Shown here: positions 18,893 through 27,488 of the stretch, one piece after another
How positions within the stretch are numbered: the stretch's first letter is position 1
How the letters are laid out: each line of letters begins with the position of its first letter
The notes under the pieces: generated by a model
What the model was told of the DNA's origin: nothing
The model's input: only the letters and a program-made list of their open reading frames with translations
Database searches by the model: none
DNA from: Gammaproteobacteria bacterium
GTDB lineage: Bacteria; Pseudomonadota; Gammaproteobacteria; Steroidobacterales; Steroidobacteraceae
Reading direction: 5' to 3'
NCBI GenBank assembly: GCA_947455595.1
Contig: CANGOP010000002.1
Coordinates: forward strand, 62,001-126,000
Length of the DNA stretch: 64,000 nt
Program-made: the position numbers and the translations under genes

Positions 18893-20038
18893 ATGCTGAC
18901 CGAACCATCCCTCGGTCTGTACGTGCATGTGCCGTGGTGTGTTCGCAAGTGCCCGTACTGTGATTTCAATTCACATGTCCATAAGGGCGAGCTTCCAGAA
19001 GACCGATACGTCGACGCGCTTCTGATTGATCTTGAGCGCCAAGCTGCGCATGTACCGGGTCGAGTTATCGAGACGGTCTTCTTAGGTGGCGGCACGCCGA
19101 GTTTGCTGGCGGCTCAATCGATAGCGCGACTTTTCACCGGCATCCGCGAGCGGGTAGATCTGGCGCCAGACGCTGAGATTTCTCTTGAGGCCAATCCCGG
19201 CACGGTCGAGCGCGGACGATTTGCGGGCTATCGTGAGGCGGGTGTGAATAGGCTGTCATTGGGGGCGCAGAGCTTCGGTGCGCGACAACTCAGCCTGCTG
19301 GGTCGTATACATTCGGCAGACGATGTGCCCGCTGCCGTCACCGAGATTCACGAGGCGGGCTTGTCCAATTTCAACCTAGATCTCATGTACGCGTTGCCAG
19401 AGCAATCTCTGGATGACGCAATGCGAGATGTCACGGCAGCAATGGCGCTGCGACCTCCGCACTTATCTCATTACCAACTCACCCTTGAGCCCGGCACGGT
19501 ATTTCACACGCGTCCACCAGTTCTGCCGGATGAAGACTTGGCCGACGCCATTGAAGCGACGACCCACTCGGCTTTGATCGCTGCGGGCTATCGCCGCTAC
19601 GAGGTCTCGGCTTGGGCACAGCCTTCGGCCGAATGTCGGCACAACCTCAACTATTGGCGGTACGGGGATTACTTGGGGATAGGCGCTGGCGCTCATGGAA
19701 AACGCACGAGCGGCGGCCAGATCGTGCGGACTGAGCGCCCGAAGGGTCCGAAGGAGTATTTCGCCGCTATTGAGGCGGATCGACCCCCGTCAGAGCGGGA
19801 GATTCCAGTCGCCGAACGTCCATTTGAATTCTTCCTCAATGCGTTACGCCTCGTTGATGGGATCGAAATCGACACATTCGAGTCGACGACCGGCCTGCCC
19901 GTTCAAGTGGTTGAAGACGCGTTGGGCGTCGCCGCGGAGCGCGGGCTGTTGGAGCCGTCAGCATCGGGTTGGCGCCCGACCCCGATGGGGCTGAGGTTTC
20001 TCAATGACTTGCAAAGCCTTTTCTTACCCCGGGCCTGA
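18893..20038 (+). CDS. hemW: HemW-type radical SAM protein
   Basis: A 381-residue protein of the HemN/HemW radical SAM family. The cluster motif is CVRKCPYCDFNSH (C-x3-C-x2-C), followed by LGGGTPSLL and a C-terminal HemN-like domain. The short N-terminus and the CDFNS form fit HemW, a haem chaperone, rather than coproporphyrinogen III dehydrogenase HemN. It closes the rph-rdgB-hemW run. Confidence 0.92.
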   Translation: MLTEPSLGLYVHVPWCVRKCPYCDFNSHVHKGELPEDRYVDALLIDLERQAAHVPGRVIETVFLGGGTPSLLAAQSIARLFTGIRERVDLAPDAEISLEANPGTVERGRFAGYREAGVNRLSLGAQSFGARQLSLLGRIHSADDVPAAVTEIHEAGLSNFNLDLMYALPEQSLDDAMRDVTAAMALRPPHLSHYQLTLEPGTVFHTRPPVLPDEDLADAIEATTHSALIAAGYRRYEVSAWAQPSAECRHNLNYWRYGDYLGIGAGAHGKRTSGGQIVRTERPKGPKEYFAAIEADRPPSEREIPVAERPFEFFLNALRLVDGIEIDTFESTTGLPVQVVEDALGVAAERGLLEPSASGWRPTPMGLRFLNDLQSLFLPRA

Positions 20039-20313
20039 CGACGTCAAGAATTGTCACGCATAGCCGCAAAAGAGCTTGACAGAGCGGCGATTATGTTGAC
20101 TGCGGGAAGTGTGGTCGCGAGAGTTGTGCACATCGGGCGCCCTGCCCGCGACAGATGTGGACTAACGCGCATTTCCTGACGCTGAACCTGAGGTGTGTAG
20201 TATTAACACATTGATATATAAGACAATTATGGTCTGTTCACTTTTTAACCAAACTGAAATCTAGGCCATTTTCTCCGTGAATCTGCGGCCGTCGATCGGA
20301 TTCATCCACACAC

Positions 20314-20336
20314 TTATCCACAGGAAATGTGGATAA
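20314..20336. promoter_or_regulatory. Pair of perfect DnaA boxes in inverted orientation
   Basis: TTATCCACA at 20314-20322 and its exact reverse complement TGTGGATAA at 20328-20336, separated by five bases. Both match the strict DnaA box consensus. A one-mismatch box (TCATCCACA) lies at 20302-20310 in the same orientation as the first. Function (origin, DnaA titration or reactivation, or transcription control) is not decided by sequence. Confidence 0.75.
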
Positions 20337-20473
20337 CAATGGCCGTGTCAGGACATGCGGGTTTACGTCGCAAACCTCATATCCGAATGGCGTTATGTCG
20401 CTAACTAGTCGGCCTGTATCAGACTTTTCGGTGTCACTGGGGAGAGATGTCACGCTGGCGGCGAGATTCGACC

Positions 20474-20502
20474 TTGCGTCTGGATCCGTGCCGCCCTATA
20501 CT
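20474..20502 (+). promoter_or_regulatory. Probable sigma-70 promoter for rpmE
   Basis: A -35-like TTGCGT (20474-20479) and a -10-like TATACT (20497-20502) are separated by exactly 17 bases. Transcription would begin near 20509, giving a leader of about 35 bases before the rpmE ATG at 20543. Confidence 0.55.
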
Positions 20503-20542
20503 TCGCGCCCTTTTTGCGACCCTTTAATTGAGTGAGCCTGCG

Positions 20543-20746
20543 ATGAAAGCCGCGATCCACCCGGACTACAAGAGCATCACCGTAACCTGCAGCTGCGGCA
20601 ACACGTTTGAGACGGGCTCGACCCTCGGCTCCGATCTACAGATCGAAGTTTGCTCATCGTGCCACCCGTTCTACACGGGCAAGCAGAAAATCGTCGACAC
20701 GGGTGGCCGCGTCGATCGTTTCCGCAAGAAGTACGCCGCTCGCTAA
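20543..20746 (+). CDS. rpmE: 50S ribosomal protein L31
   Basis: A 67-residue L31 of the zinc-binding type. It shows [12 protein letters not shown], the CSCGN pair and the [11 protein letters not shown] pair (CxC...CxxC), followed by the basic C-terminal [12 protein letters not shown]. The four Cys imply this is the Zn-replete form rather than the Cys-less paralogue. ATG 20543 gives the family N-terminus. A terminator follows 35 bases after the stop. Confidence 0.97.
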   Translation: MKAAIHPDYKSITVTCSCGNTFETGSTLGSDLQIEVCSSCHPFYTGKQKIVDTGGRVDRFRKKYAAR

Positions 20747-20779
20747 ATTTGGTCGGCCGCTACGGCCACCCGATCTGGA

Positions 20780-20810
20780 AACGCCCGGCCAGGCCGGGCG
20801 TTTTTCTTTT
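20780..20810 (+). terminator. Rho-independent terminator of rpmE
   Basis: GC-rich stem AACGCCCGG / CCGGGCGTT around a short loop (centre about 20791), followed immediately by a T-rich run, TTTTTCTTTT. It separates rpmE from gltA. Confidence 0.9.
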
Positions 20811-20938
20811 CGGATCAAAGAATTGCGTCGTCTGCTCGGCGTAAGACGAGCCCCTATCTCAGGCGCGCTTCCCAGCCCCTTCGCCTTGATTATTGCGCTG
20901 CAGCGTGAGACGCTTCCGCGGTTACAAGGGGCTGCGAT

Positions 20939-22234
20939 ATGGCGACCAGACAGTTTACGCTGACCGACAATTCTTCAGGCAAAACGAGCACCCTGGAGGC
21001 GCTGTCTCCGAGTGTCGGCCCGGACGTGATCAACATCGCGCCGCTTGCCAAAGACCACGGCGTCTACACCTTTGACCCCGGATTCATGTCGACTGCTTCA
21101 TGTGAGTCGAAAATCACCTACATCGATGGTGATAAGGGCGTTTTGCTCTACCGTGGCTATCCCGTCGAGCAACTGGCTGCCAAGAGCTCCTTTCTGGAGG
21201 TCTCTTACCTGTTGATTTACGGCGAGTTGCCCACCCAGACCCAACTTGAGGAGTTTACGCGCAGCATCGGTCGTCACACGATGATCAATGAGTCCCTGTT
21301 GCGCTTTTATAACGGCTTCCATTACGACGCGCACCCGATGGCACAGCTGTCGGCGGTGGTTGCCTCGATGGCCGGCTTCTATCACGACTCTCTGGATATC
21401 TATAACCCGCGTCACCGCGAAATTTTTGCGCACAGAATTATTGCCAAGATGCCCACCATCTCGGCCGCCGCGTACAAGCACATGCTCGGGCAGCCCTTCG
21501 TCTACCCGCGCAATGATCTTGATTACTGTTCGAACCTGATGAGTATGTTCTTCGGCGTCCCCGCAGAACCTTTTGAGATTGATCCGATTGCTGCGCGCGC
21601 TTTGGACCTGCTGTTGATTCTGCATGCTGACCATGAGCAGAACGCATCCACGTCCACCGTTCGGCTTGCGGGTAGCACGGGAACAAATCCTTACTCCGCA
21701 ATTTCCTCTGGCGTAGCGGCTCTGTGGGGCCCATCTCATGGCGGCGCTAATGAAGCCGTGTTGCAGATGCTGGAAGAAATTGGCACCGCAGACGCGATTC
21801 CGAAGTTCCTCGCGCGCGTGAAAGATAAGCAAGACCATACGAAGTTGATGGGCTTTGGTCACCGCGTGTACAAACATTTTGATCCGCGCGCCCAAATTAT
21901 TCGCGAGACGTGCCACCAGGTTCTCGCCAATTTGGGCCGATCTGACAACCCGCTCTTTGAGCTCGCTCTTCGTCTCGAGGAGATCGCGCTTAAGGATGAG
22001 TATTTCGTATCACGTCGCCTCTATCCGAACGTCGACTTCTACTCTGGAATCATCTACCGAGCGATCGGCATTCCCCAGTCCATGTTTACGGTCATGTTTG
22101 CGATCGCGCGAACTGCCGGATGGGTTGCCCATTGGCAGGAGATGATTGCGGATCCTGGTATGAAGATCGGCCGGCCTCGGCAGCTCTATACCGGTGCGAC
22201 GACGCGAAATTACGTCGACATCGCCGCTCGTTGA
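20939..22234 (+). CDS. gltA: Citrate synthase (type II)
   Basis: Condenses oxaloacetate and acetyl-CoA to citrate. The 431 residues match the NADH-sensitive hexameric gammaproteobacterial type. Catalytic regions are [27 protein letters not shown] and [15 protein letters not shown], and the C-terminus contains [12 protein letters not shown] 20939 follows AAGGGG. It has its own transcription unit after the rpmE terminator. Confidence 0.98.
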   Translation: MATRQFTLTDNSSGKTSTLEALSPSVGPDVINIAPLAKDHGVYTFDPGFMSTASCESKITYIDGDKGVLLYRGYPVEQLAAKSSFLEVSYLLIYGELPTQTQLEEFTRSIGRHTMINESLLRFYNGFHYDAHPMAQLSAVVASMAGFYHDSLDIYNPRHREIFAHRIIAKMPTISAAAYKHMLGQPFVYPRNDLDYCSNLMSMFFGVPAEPFEIDPIAARALDLLLILHADHEQNASTSTVRLAGSTGTNPYSAISSGVAALWGPSHGGANEAVLQMLEEIGTADAIPKFLARVKDKQDHTKLMGFGHRVYKHFDPRAQIIRETCHQVLANLGRSDNPLFELALRLEEIALKDEYFVSRRLYPNVDFYSGIIYRAIGIPQSMFTVMFAIARTAGWVAHWQEMIADPGMKIGRPRQLYTGATTRNYVDIAAR

Positions 22235-22241
22235 GTGCGCC

Positions 22242-22263
22242 ATGCGCCTGATGGTGGGCGCAT
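22242..22263 (+). other. Hairpin after gltA
   Basis: ATGCGCC (22242-22248) pairs with GGCGCAT (22257-22263) around an eight-base loop, seven bases past the gltA stop. No T-run follows, so it is a poor intrinsic terminator. It could protect the mRNA 3' end or slow read-through into the transporter gene. Confidence 0.35.
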
Positions 22264-22278
22264 GTCAGCGGAAAGCCA

Positions 22279-23145
22279 ATGATGCATAGCGGCAATCTAA
22301 GAGCGATTGCCATCATGATGTCCGCGGTCGGTGTGTTCGCCGGCATGGACTGGGGCTTAAAGACTCTCTCGACTCAATATCCGGCGATTGAGGTCACCAC
22401 CATTCGTGCCGGTGCCTCACTGCCGTTCATGTTGGCCTCCGTCGCTTGGTCAGGCGCTTGGCGCAATCTATCGATCGCGAATCCCTGGATCTATGTCGCT
22501 CGATCGGCGCTTGGCTTGCTGATGCTCGCTAGCTTTATCTATTCAGTTTCCCTGCAGCCGCTGACGGAATCGTATGCGGAGTTTATGAGCGCGCCTTTAA
22601 TGGTCGCGATGCTATCGAGTTTGGTGTTGCACGAAAAAATCCCGGCCTCCCGCTGGGCTGCAATTTTGGTTGGTTTTGGGGGCGTCTTGATTGCGCTGCG
22701 CCCAACTCTGCATGGCTTTGCCTCTCTGGGGGGGCTCGGTGCACTGACGAGTGCGGCTTGTTATGCCGGTGGTGTACTCATGATTCGGGTCATGAGCCGC
22801 ACGGATTCGGCGCATGCCTTGGTGCTCTGGTACATGGTGCTGATCTTTCTGGCCTCGTCCGTACTCGCTATACCTGGGTGGAAGCCAATTTCCTGGGCGC
22901 ATTGGCCCGTGATTGCAGTGATTGGCGCAACCGGAGCGCTGGCGCAACACCTGATTACGGCGGCGTTCCGGCGCGCCCCAGCTTCGGTCGTGGCGCCGTT
23001 CGAATACACGGCACTGCCCTGGGGCTTGGCGATTGACTGGGCGTTTTTCGGGAAACTACCGGCTGCCCATGTCTTCATCGGCGGGTTAATCGTTGTGCTC
23101 GGTGGTCTGTATCTGATCTACGACGAGCATCGCGCGTCCCTATAA
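22279..23145 (+). CDS. EamA/DMT-superfamily transporter
   Basis: A 288-residue inner-membrane protein with about ten hydrophobic helices arranged as two EamA repeats. Each half carries a conserved aromatic/Pro turn, and the second repeat ends with VFIGGLIVVLGGLYLIYDEHR. The family includes exporters of amino acids, metabolites and drugs. The substrate cannot be read. Two consecutive ATG codons start the gene after a GGAAAG. It is separated from gltA by 44 bases and precedes the acyl-CoA ligase gene. Confidence 0.88.
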   Translation: MMHSGNLRAIAIMMSAVGVFAGMDWGLKTLSTQYPAIEVTTIRAGASLPFMLASVAWSGAWRNLSIANPWIYVARSALGLLMLASFIYSVSLQPLTESYAEFMSAPLMVAMLSSLVLHEKIPASRWAAILVGFGGVLIALRPTLHGFASLGGLGALTSAACYAGGVLMIRVMSRTDSAHALVLWYMVLIFLASSVLAIPGWKPISWAHWPVIAVIGATGALAQHLITAAFRRAPASVVAPFEYTALPWGLAIDWAFFGKLPAAHVFIGGLIVVLGGLYLIYDEHRASL

Positions 23146-23195
23146 CCCTACCCCGTTTCGGCGTGGCATCATCGGGTGGAAGGGTGGGGGGAAAC

Positions 23196-24893
23196 ATGAA
23201 TACAGCTAATCGCTTCGTCGAGTTACGGGATGCGTTGCTCGGTGCAGGGCAGGACCTTGACGCCGCGCGGCACGCGTTCCGTTGGGAACAGCCACAGCAC
23301 TTCAACTGGGTTCGAGACTACTTCGACGCCCTTGCGCACAACAACCATCGAGCGGCGCTGCGCGTGGTTGACGACACAGGACTCGATCAGTCCTACAGCT
23401 TTACGCACCTCGCTCGGCGCTCACACCAGGTCGCGAATTTTTTGGCTCATCAGGGCGTTGGACCGGGTGATCGCGTCCTCATTATGTTGGGCAATGTGGT
23501 GCCGCTCTGGGAAACCATGTTGGGCGTCATTCGCCTTGGTGCCGTGATGATCCCGGCGACGACGCTTCTTCAACGAGATGACCTCGTTGATCGGTTAGAC
23601 CGCGGACAGGTGAAAGCGGTGGTCGCGGATGTCACGCTGGCGAGTCGGTTTGAAGGCTTGGCGGGTGCGCCAGTCCGCATTGCGGTGAACGGAATAGCGG
23701 ATGGCTGGGTCTCCTATTCCGAGAGCGAACAAGCGGATACGCAGTTTCACCCAACCGTGCCCACCCGCGCCAACGACCTTTTGCTGCTCTATTTCACCTC
23801 CGGTACGACGGCGCGTCCGAAGTTGGTGGCCCACACCCAGACCAGTTACCCGGTTGGGCACCTGTCCACCATGCACTGGATCGGCCTTCGGCCAGGAGAC
23901 ATCCACCTCAACTTGAGTTCGCCGGGTTGGGCAAAGCACGCATGGTCGTGTTTTTTCGCACCTTGGAACGCCGGCGCAACCGTGGTGGCCTACCAATACG
24001 ATCGTTTTACCGCGCGCGGCCTGCTGGATGTCCTCGTACGCACGGGCGTGACGACATTCTGCGCCCCACCCACGGTGTGGCGCATGCTGATTCAGGAACC
24101 CCTTGGCAACTGGAAAACCGCGATCCGAGAACTGGTGGGGGCAGGCGAGCCCCTGAATCCGGAAGTGATTGAGCAAGTCCGACAAACCTGGGGCATCACG
24201 ATTCGGGACGGGTTTGGTCAGACGGAAACGACAGCCCAGATTGGAAATCCGCCCGGACTACTGGTGAAACCCGGATCTATGGGCCGACCACTGCCCGGTT
24301 ACGACGTGATGCTGATCGGGCCGGATGGCGCCCCCGCTGAGGAAGGCGAAATCTGCCTGCCGCTGACGCCCAGGCCGATCGGCTTGATGCTGGGCTATCT
24401 CGACGACACCGCAAAGAACGCTGACGCAATGCGGGGAGGCTACTACCACACCGGTGATGTTGCCCGTCGTGACGCGGACGGCTACATCACCTACGTCGGC
24501 CGATCGGATGACGTATTCAAATCATCCGACTACCGAATCAGTCCCTTCGAATTGGAGAGCCTGCTCATTGAGCATGCGGCCGTAGCCGAGGCAGCCGTCG
24601 TTCCGAGTCCCGATAACTTGCGCCTGTCGGTACCCAAAGCCTTCGTGGTCCTGGCAGAAGGCATCTCACCGACTAGGGACGTGGCGAGATCGATCTTTCA
24701 ACACGTCCGATCGCGCGTGTCGCCGTTTAAGCGCGTCCGTCGCCTCGAATTTGCTCCGCTGCCGAAGACCATCTCAGGAAAAATCCGACGGGTCGAGCTT
24801 CGCCAGGATGAAATGAACCGCGAACCGATTACGTTGCGGCGCAGCAATGAGTATTGGGAAGACGATTTTCCGGAATTGAAAACCGACGGCTGA
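23196..24893 (+). CDS. AMP-forming acyl-CoA ligase
   Basis: A 565-residue adenylate-forming enzyme (ANL superfamily) that activates a carboxylic acid to its CoA thioester. It shows the P-loop-like YFTSGTTARPKLV (with Ala where most members have Gly), RDGFGQTETT, the YYHTGDVARRD hinge region and the C-terminal catalytic Lys region PKTISGKIRR. The overall pattern is closest to medium-chain/ACSM-like or aryl-CoA ligases, not classical Acs. ATG 23196 follows a strong GGTGGGGGG. It lies on the same strand just before the TonB receptor and the amine dehydrogenase genes, so it might activate the acid derived from the amine. That link is inference. Confidence 0.88.
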   Translation: MNTANRFVELRDALLGAGQDLDAARHAFRWEQPQHFNWVRDYFDALAHNNHRAALRVVDDTGLDQSYSFTHLARRSHQVANFLAHQGVGPGDRVLIMLGNVVPLWETMLGVIRLGAVMIPATTLLQRDDLVDRLDRGQVKAVVADVTLASRFEGLAGAPVRIAVNGIADGWVSYSESEQADTQFHPTVPTRANDLLLLYFTSGTTARPKLVAHTQTSYPVGHLSTMHWIGLRPGDIHLNLSSPGWAKHAWSCFFAPWNAGATVVAYQYDRFTARGLLDVLVRTGVTTFCAPPTVWRMLIQEPLGNWKTAIRELVGAGEPLNPEVIEQVRQTWGITIRDGFGQTETTAQIGNPPGLLVKPGSMGRPLPGYDVMLIGPDGAPAEEGEICLPLTPRPIGLMLGYLDDTAKNADAMRGGYYHTGDVARRDADGYITYVGRSDDVFKSSDYRISPFELESLLIEHAAVAEAAVVPSPDNLRLSVPKAFVVLAEGISPTRDVARSIFQHVRSRVSPFKRVRRLEFAPLPKTISGKIRRVELRQDEMNREPITLRRSNEYWEDDFPELKTDG

Positions 24894-24962
24894 GTATGCG
24901 GAATCGTCCAACAGGCTTTGCTAGGCGTCATGCCAAAATTACGCTAAAAAGAAGAGAGGACG

Positions 24963-24982
24963 GGCTGCCGGGGGAGGCAGCC
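24963..24982 (+). other. Hairpin in the leader of the TonB-dependent receptor gene
   Basis: GGCTGCC (24963-24969) pairs with GGCAGCC (24976-24982) around a purine loop GGGGGA, 39 bases before the receptor ATG. No T-run follows, so it is a possible leader or mRNA-stability structure rather than a terminator. Confidence 0.35.
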
Positions 24983-25021
24983 TTGCTCAGATAACAAGTT
25001 AAGACAGCACAGGGGATCAGC

Positions 25022-27379
25022 ATGTCTAACCATTCAGCGCCGTTTCGCGCGACGCAGCGACTTTTGGCCGGCTCTGTCGGCCTCATTCTAGCCGGCACGT
25101 CGATGGCTCAAAGTGTGGCGCCAACGACGAACGCCGGCATCGAGGAGATCGTCGTCACCGCGCAAAAACGCTCTGAGTCCCTGCAGACCGTGCCGGTCTC
25201 CGTCACCGCGCTGACAACCGCGGCGCTCGCTGAGCTGAAGCTGGATTCACCCTCAGACCTCGTAACTCAGATCCCGAATCTACAAGTGAACGGGATCGTT
25301 GGCGCGGGATCGCCGCTGTTCTCGCTGCGCGGCGTGTCGATGTTTGATTACAGCTTGAATCAATCGAGTCCCGTCGCTGCGTACATCGACGAAGTGTACA
25401 AAGGGAACTTCGTTCTCTTCGGCGTCGAGATGTACGACCTCGCTCGTGTAGAAGTGCTTCGCGGTCCGCAAGGCACGCTTTACGGGAAAAATACGACCGG
25501 CGGCGCCATCAACTTCATCACAAACCGCCCTGAATTCAAAACAGAAGCCTCGCTGAAAGTCGGCGCGGGTAACTACGGTCGTCAGGAAACCGAAGGAACC
25601 TACAACACGGTTCTGATTCCTGAAAAACTCGCGATGCGCGTAGCGGCCACCTATACGAAGGTCAACGGATTCATCCACAACGTGCTTCCCGGCCATCCCG
25701 ACATGGAAGGCGTTGACCAATGGGGCGGGCGCCTCTCGCTTCTCTATAACGTCAACGACAACGTCACAGCCACTTTGCGTGCCTCAGTCAGCCACCAGAA
25801 TCCCTATAACTACGCAATCGTCGACGGCAGAGTCGGCGCTGATGGTGTCGGATTTGCAGGCTATTACCGTACCAGCGACGGTACCGCGACGGGAACACCG
25901 CTCCGCGAAGACGAAGTCGCTCAGAATTACACGCCGCGCCGTAAGCAAGACAACCAAGCGATTGAGTTGACGGTCGACGCCCAATTGGCCTCCGGTAACA
26001 AGCTGACGTCCATCACGTCCTGGGATGATGGTTATCTGTTCAACCCCGAAGGAACAGACGGATCACCCTATACGATTTGGAAAATTCCCTATACCGGAAA
26101 GACGAAGCAATTCACGCAGGATCTACGACTGACATCAGGTGGGGACGCCAATCTCAGTTACATTGTCGGCGCGTACTATCAGCACGAAACCATCTACAAC
26201 GAGACGGTGAACTACATTTTCACCGACCCAGCTTTCGGGTTCGACTGCGCGGCGAGTAGCTTTACCGCGCCAGACCCGACCAACGGTAACCCAGGAGGTG
26301 GCTATTACTCTGGGGTCGCTATCAACCTCGGCTGCGGATACAAAAACTCCTTCGATCAACTCCGCAACAGTTGGGCGCTCTACACGGACGAATCGTGGAA
26401 ATTGTCTGACTCCGTCAAGCTTCGAGTTGGCTTGCGTTATAACCACGACAATGGATCGCAGTTGAATGCCCTCGATCAGTTGTTAGATCAAAGTGGGACG
26501 CCCATTGCGAATCTCGGTTTCTTTAATACCCCCTACGGCGATTTCATGGGTCCCGATCCAACCGGCGCGAACCTGAACGAAACCCGCAGCCAATACGTCC
26601 GTAATACCGCCGTGACAGGTCGAGCCGGTATTGATTTCACCGTGGCAAAAGACGCGTTGCTGTATTTGAACTATAGCCGCGGGTACCGATCGGCAGCGTT
26701 CAACTCACAGTTCCTCTTTACACCCGACGACCTGACGACCGTAAAGCCGGAAACGTTGGATTCATACGAAGCGGGATTCAAGACGTCATGGATGGACCGA
26801 CGCCTGCAAGTTGACGGCGCAATATTCCACTATCAGTACTCCAATCAGCAGATCATCAACGTTTATCCGACAGGTCAACAGCCACTGATCAATCTCGGCA
26901 AGTCTAAAATCGACGGCGGCGAACTTGAAGTCGTGATGAAGCCAGCTCGTGACTTTACGATGCACTTCAATATGGGCTTCCTGAATACTCGTGTTCAGCA
27001 GGGAATGCTCGCCAGTGGTGATATTTCTGGTCAAGAACTCCCGTATGCCCCCCGCTTTTCGGGCACGGCTGGATTTGATTGGGCTGCTGCGCACCTAGCG
27101 TCGGCGACGATCAATTTACACATTGACGCTAATTTCAATGCCAAACAGTACCTCGCTCTGCCGAACGAAGAAGCCATTGCGCAAAAATCCTATTCGCTCG
27201 TCAATGCGCGGCTATCGCTCAAATCCGAAGACGATCACTGGGATGCCGGCATTTGGGGCCGGAATCTCGGCGACACCTTTTATCTAACAAACGCCGTCGA
27301 CGTTCAGGGCTTTGGGTTCGACTATCGCCATCGCGGATCCCCTCGAATGATGGGCGTTGATGTGACCTATCGGTTCTAA
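25022..27379 (+). CDS. TonB-dependent outer-membrane receptor
   Basis: A 785-residue outer-membrane active transporter. The N-terminal signal peptide ends near AGTSMAQS. A TonB box, IEEIVVTAQKR, follows, then the plug domain (VSVTALTTAALAEL to LRGPQGTLYGKNTTGGAINF) and a 22-strand-type barrel ending in the terminal aromatic VTYRF. This subfamily is common in organisms taking up organic compounds. The ligand is unknown; no siderophore or cobalamin genes are nearby. It sits 109 bases upstream of qhpG on the same strand, which suggests a link with amine use, but an inverted repeat lies between them. Confidence 0.93.
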   Translation: MSNHSAPFRATQRLLAGSVGLILAGTSMAQSVAPTTNAGIEEIVVTAQKRSESLQTVPVSVTALTTAALAELKLDSPSDLVTQIPNLQVNGIVGAGSPLFSLRGVSMFDYSLNQSSPVAAYIDEVYKGNFVLFGVEMYDLARVEVLRGPQGTLYGKNTTGGAINFITNRPEFKTEASLKVGAGNYGRQETEGTYNTVLIPEKLAMRVAATYTKVNGFIHNVLPGHPDMEGVDQWGGRLSLLYNVNDNVTATLRASVSHQNPYNYAIVDGRVGADGVGFAGYYRTSDGTATGTPLREDEVAQNYTPRRKQDNQAIELTVDAQLASGNKLTSITSWDDGYLFNPEGTDGSPYTIWKIPYTGKTKQFTQDLRLTSGGDANLSYIVGAYYQHETIYNETVNYIFTDPAFGFDCAASSFTAPDPTNGNPGGGYYSGVAINLGCGYKNSFDQLRNSWALYTDESWKLSDSVKLRVGLRYNHDNGSQLNALDQLLDQSGTPIANLGFFNTPYGDFMGPDPTGANLNETRSQYVRNTAVTGRAGIDFTVAKDALLYLNYSRGYRSAAFNSQFLFTPDDLTTVKPETLDSYEAGFKTSWMDRRLQVDGAIFHYQYSNQQIINVYPTGQQPLINLGKSKIDGGELEVVMKPARDFTMHFNMGFLNTRVQQGMLASGDISGQELPYAPRFSGTAGFDWAAAHLASATINLHIDANFNAKQYLALPNEEAIAQKSYSLVNARLSLKSEDDHWDAGIWGRNLGDTFYLTNAVDVQGFGFDYRHRGSPRMMGVDVTYRF

Positions 27380-27415
27380 CTAATGTGCCGTGTACAGCAC
27401 TTGATGTCCGTGAAG

Positions 27416-27448
27416 GCCCAGAGACAGGTGTCGCGCCCGTCTCTGGGC
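27416..27448 (+). other. Strong hairpin between the receptor gene and qhpG
   Basis: GCCCAGAGAC (27416-27425) and GTCTCTGGGC (27439-27448) form a perfect ten-base stem with a 13-base loop, 36 bases after the receptor stop. No T-run follows. It may stabilise the upstream mRNA or partly end transcription, allowing the receptor and enzyme genes to be expressed at different levels. Confidence 0.5.
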
Positions 27449-27488
27449 GTGTGCGACATCAGTCGGCGGGCCCCGTGAGACCTGCGTC

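Larger units (their letters stand above)
20039..20542. other. Long intergenic region with DnaA boxes and an AT-rich tract (possible replication-related site)
   Basis: The longest stretch without a convincing gene. Three elements are visible. First, an AT-rich tract at 20196-20260, about one quarter G+C by hand count, in an otherwise GC-rich window. Second, a cluster of DnaA-box-like sequences: two perfect ones at 20314-20336 and a one-mismatch copy, TCATCCACA, at 20302-20310. Third, the rpmE promoter at 20474-20502. Short open frames here (for example 20329-20535 on + and 20238-20453 on -) do not look coding. The combination resembles an origin or another DnaA-binding locus; dnaA itself is not in the window. 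Confidence 0.5.

Noticed and set aside
20329-20535. Possible 68-residue gene in the hemW-rpmE gap
   Set aside because: No family resemblance; it overlaps a DnaA box and the rpmE promoter, so the non-coding explanation is better.
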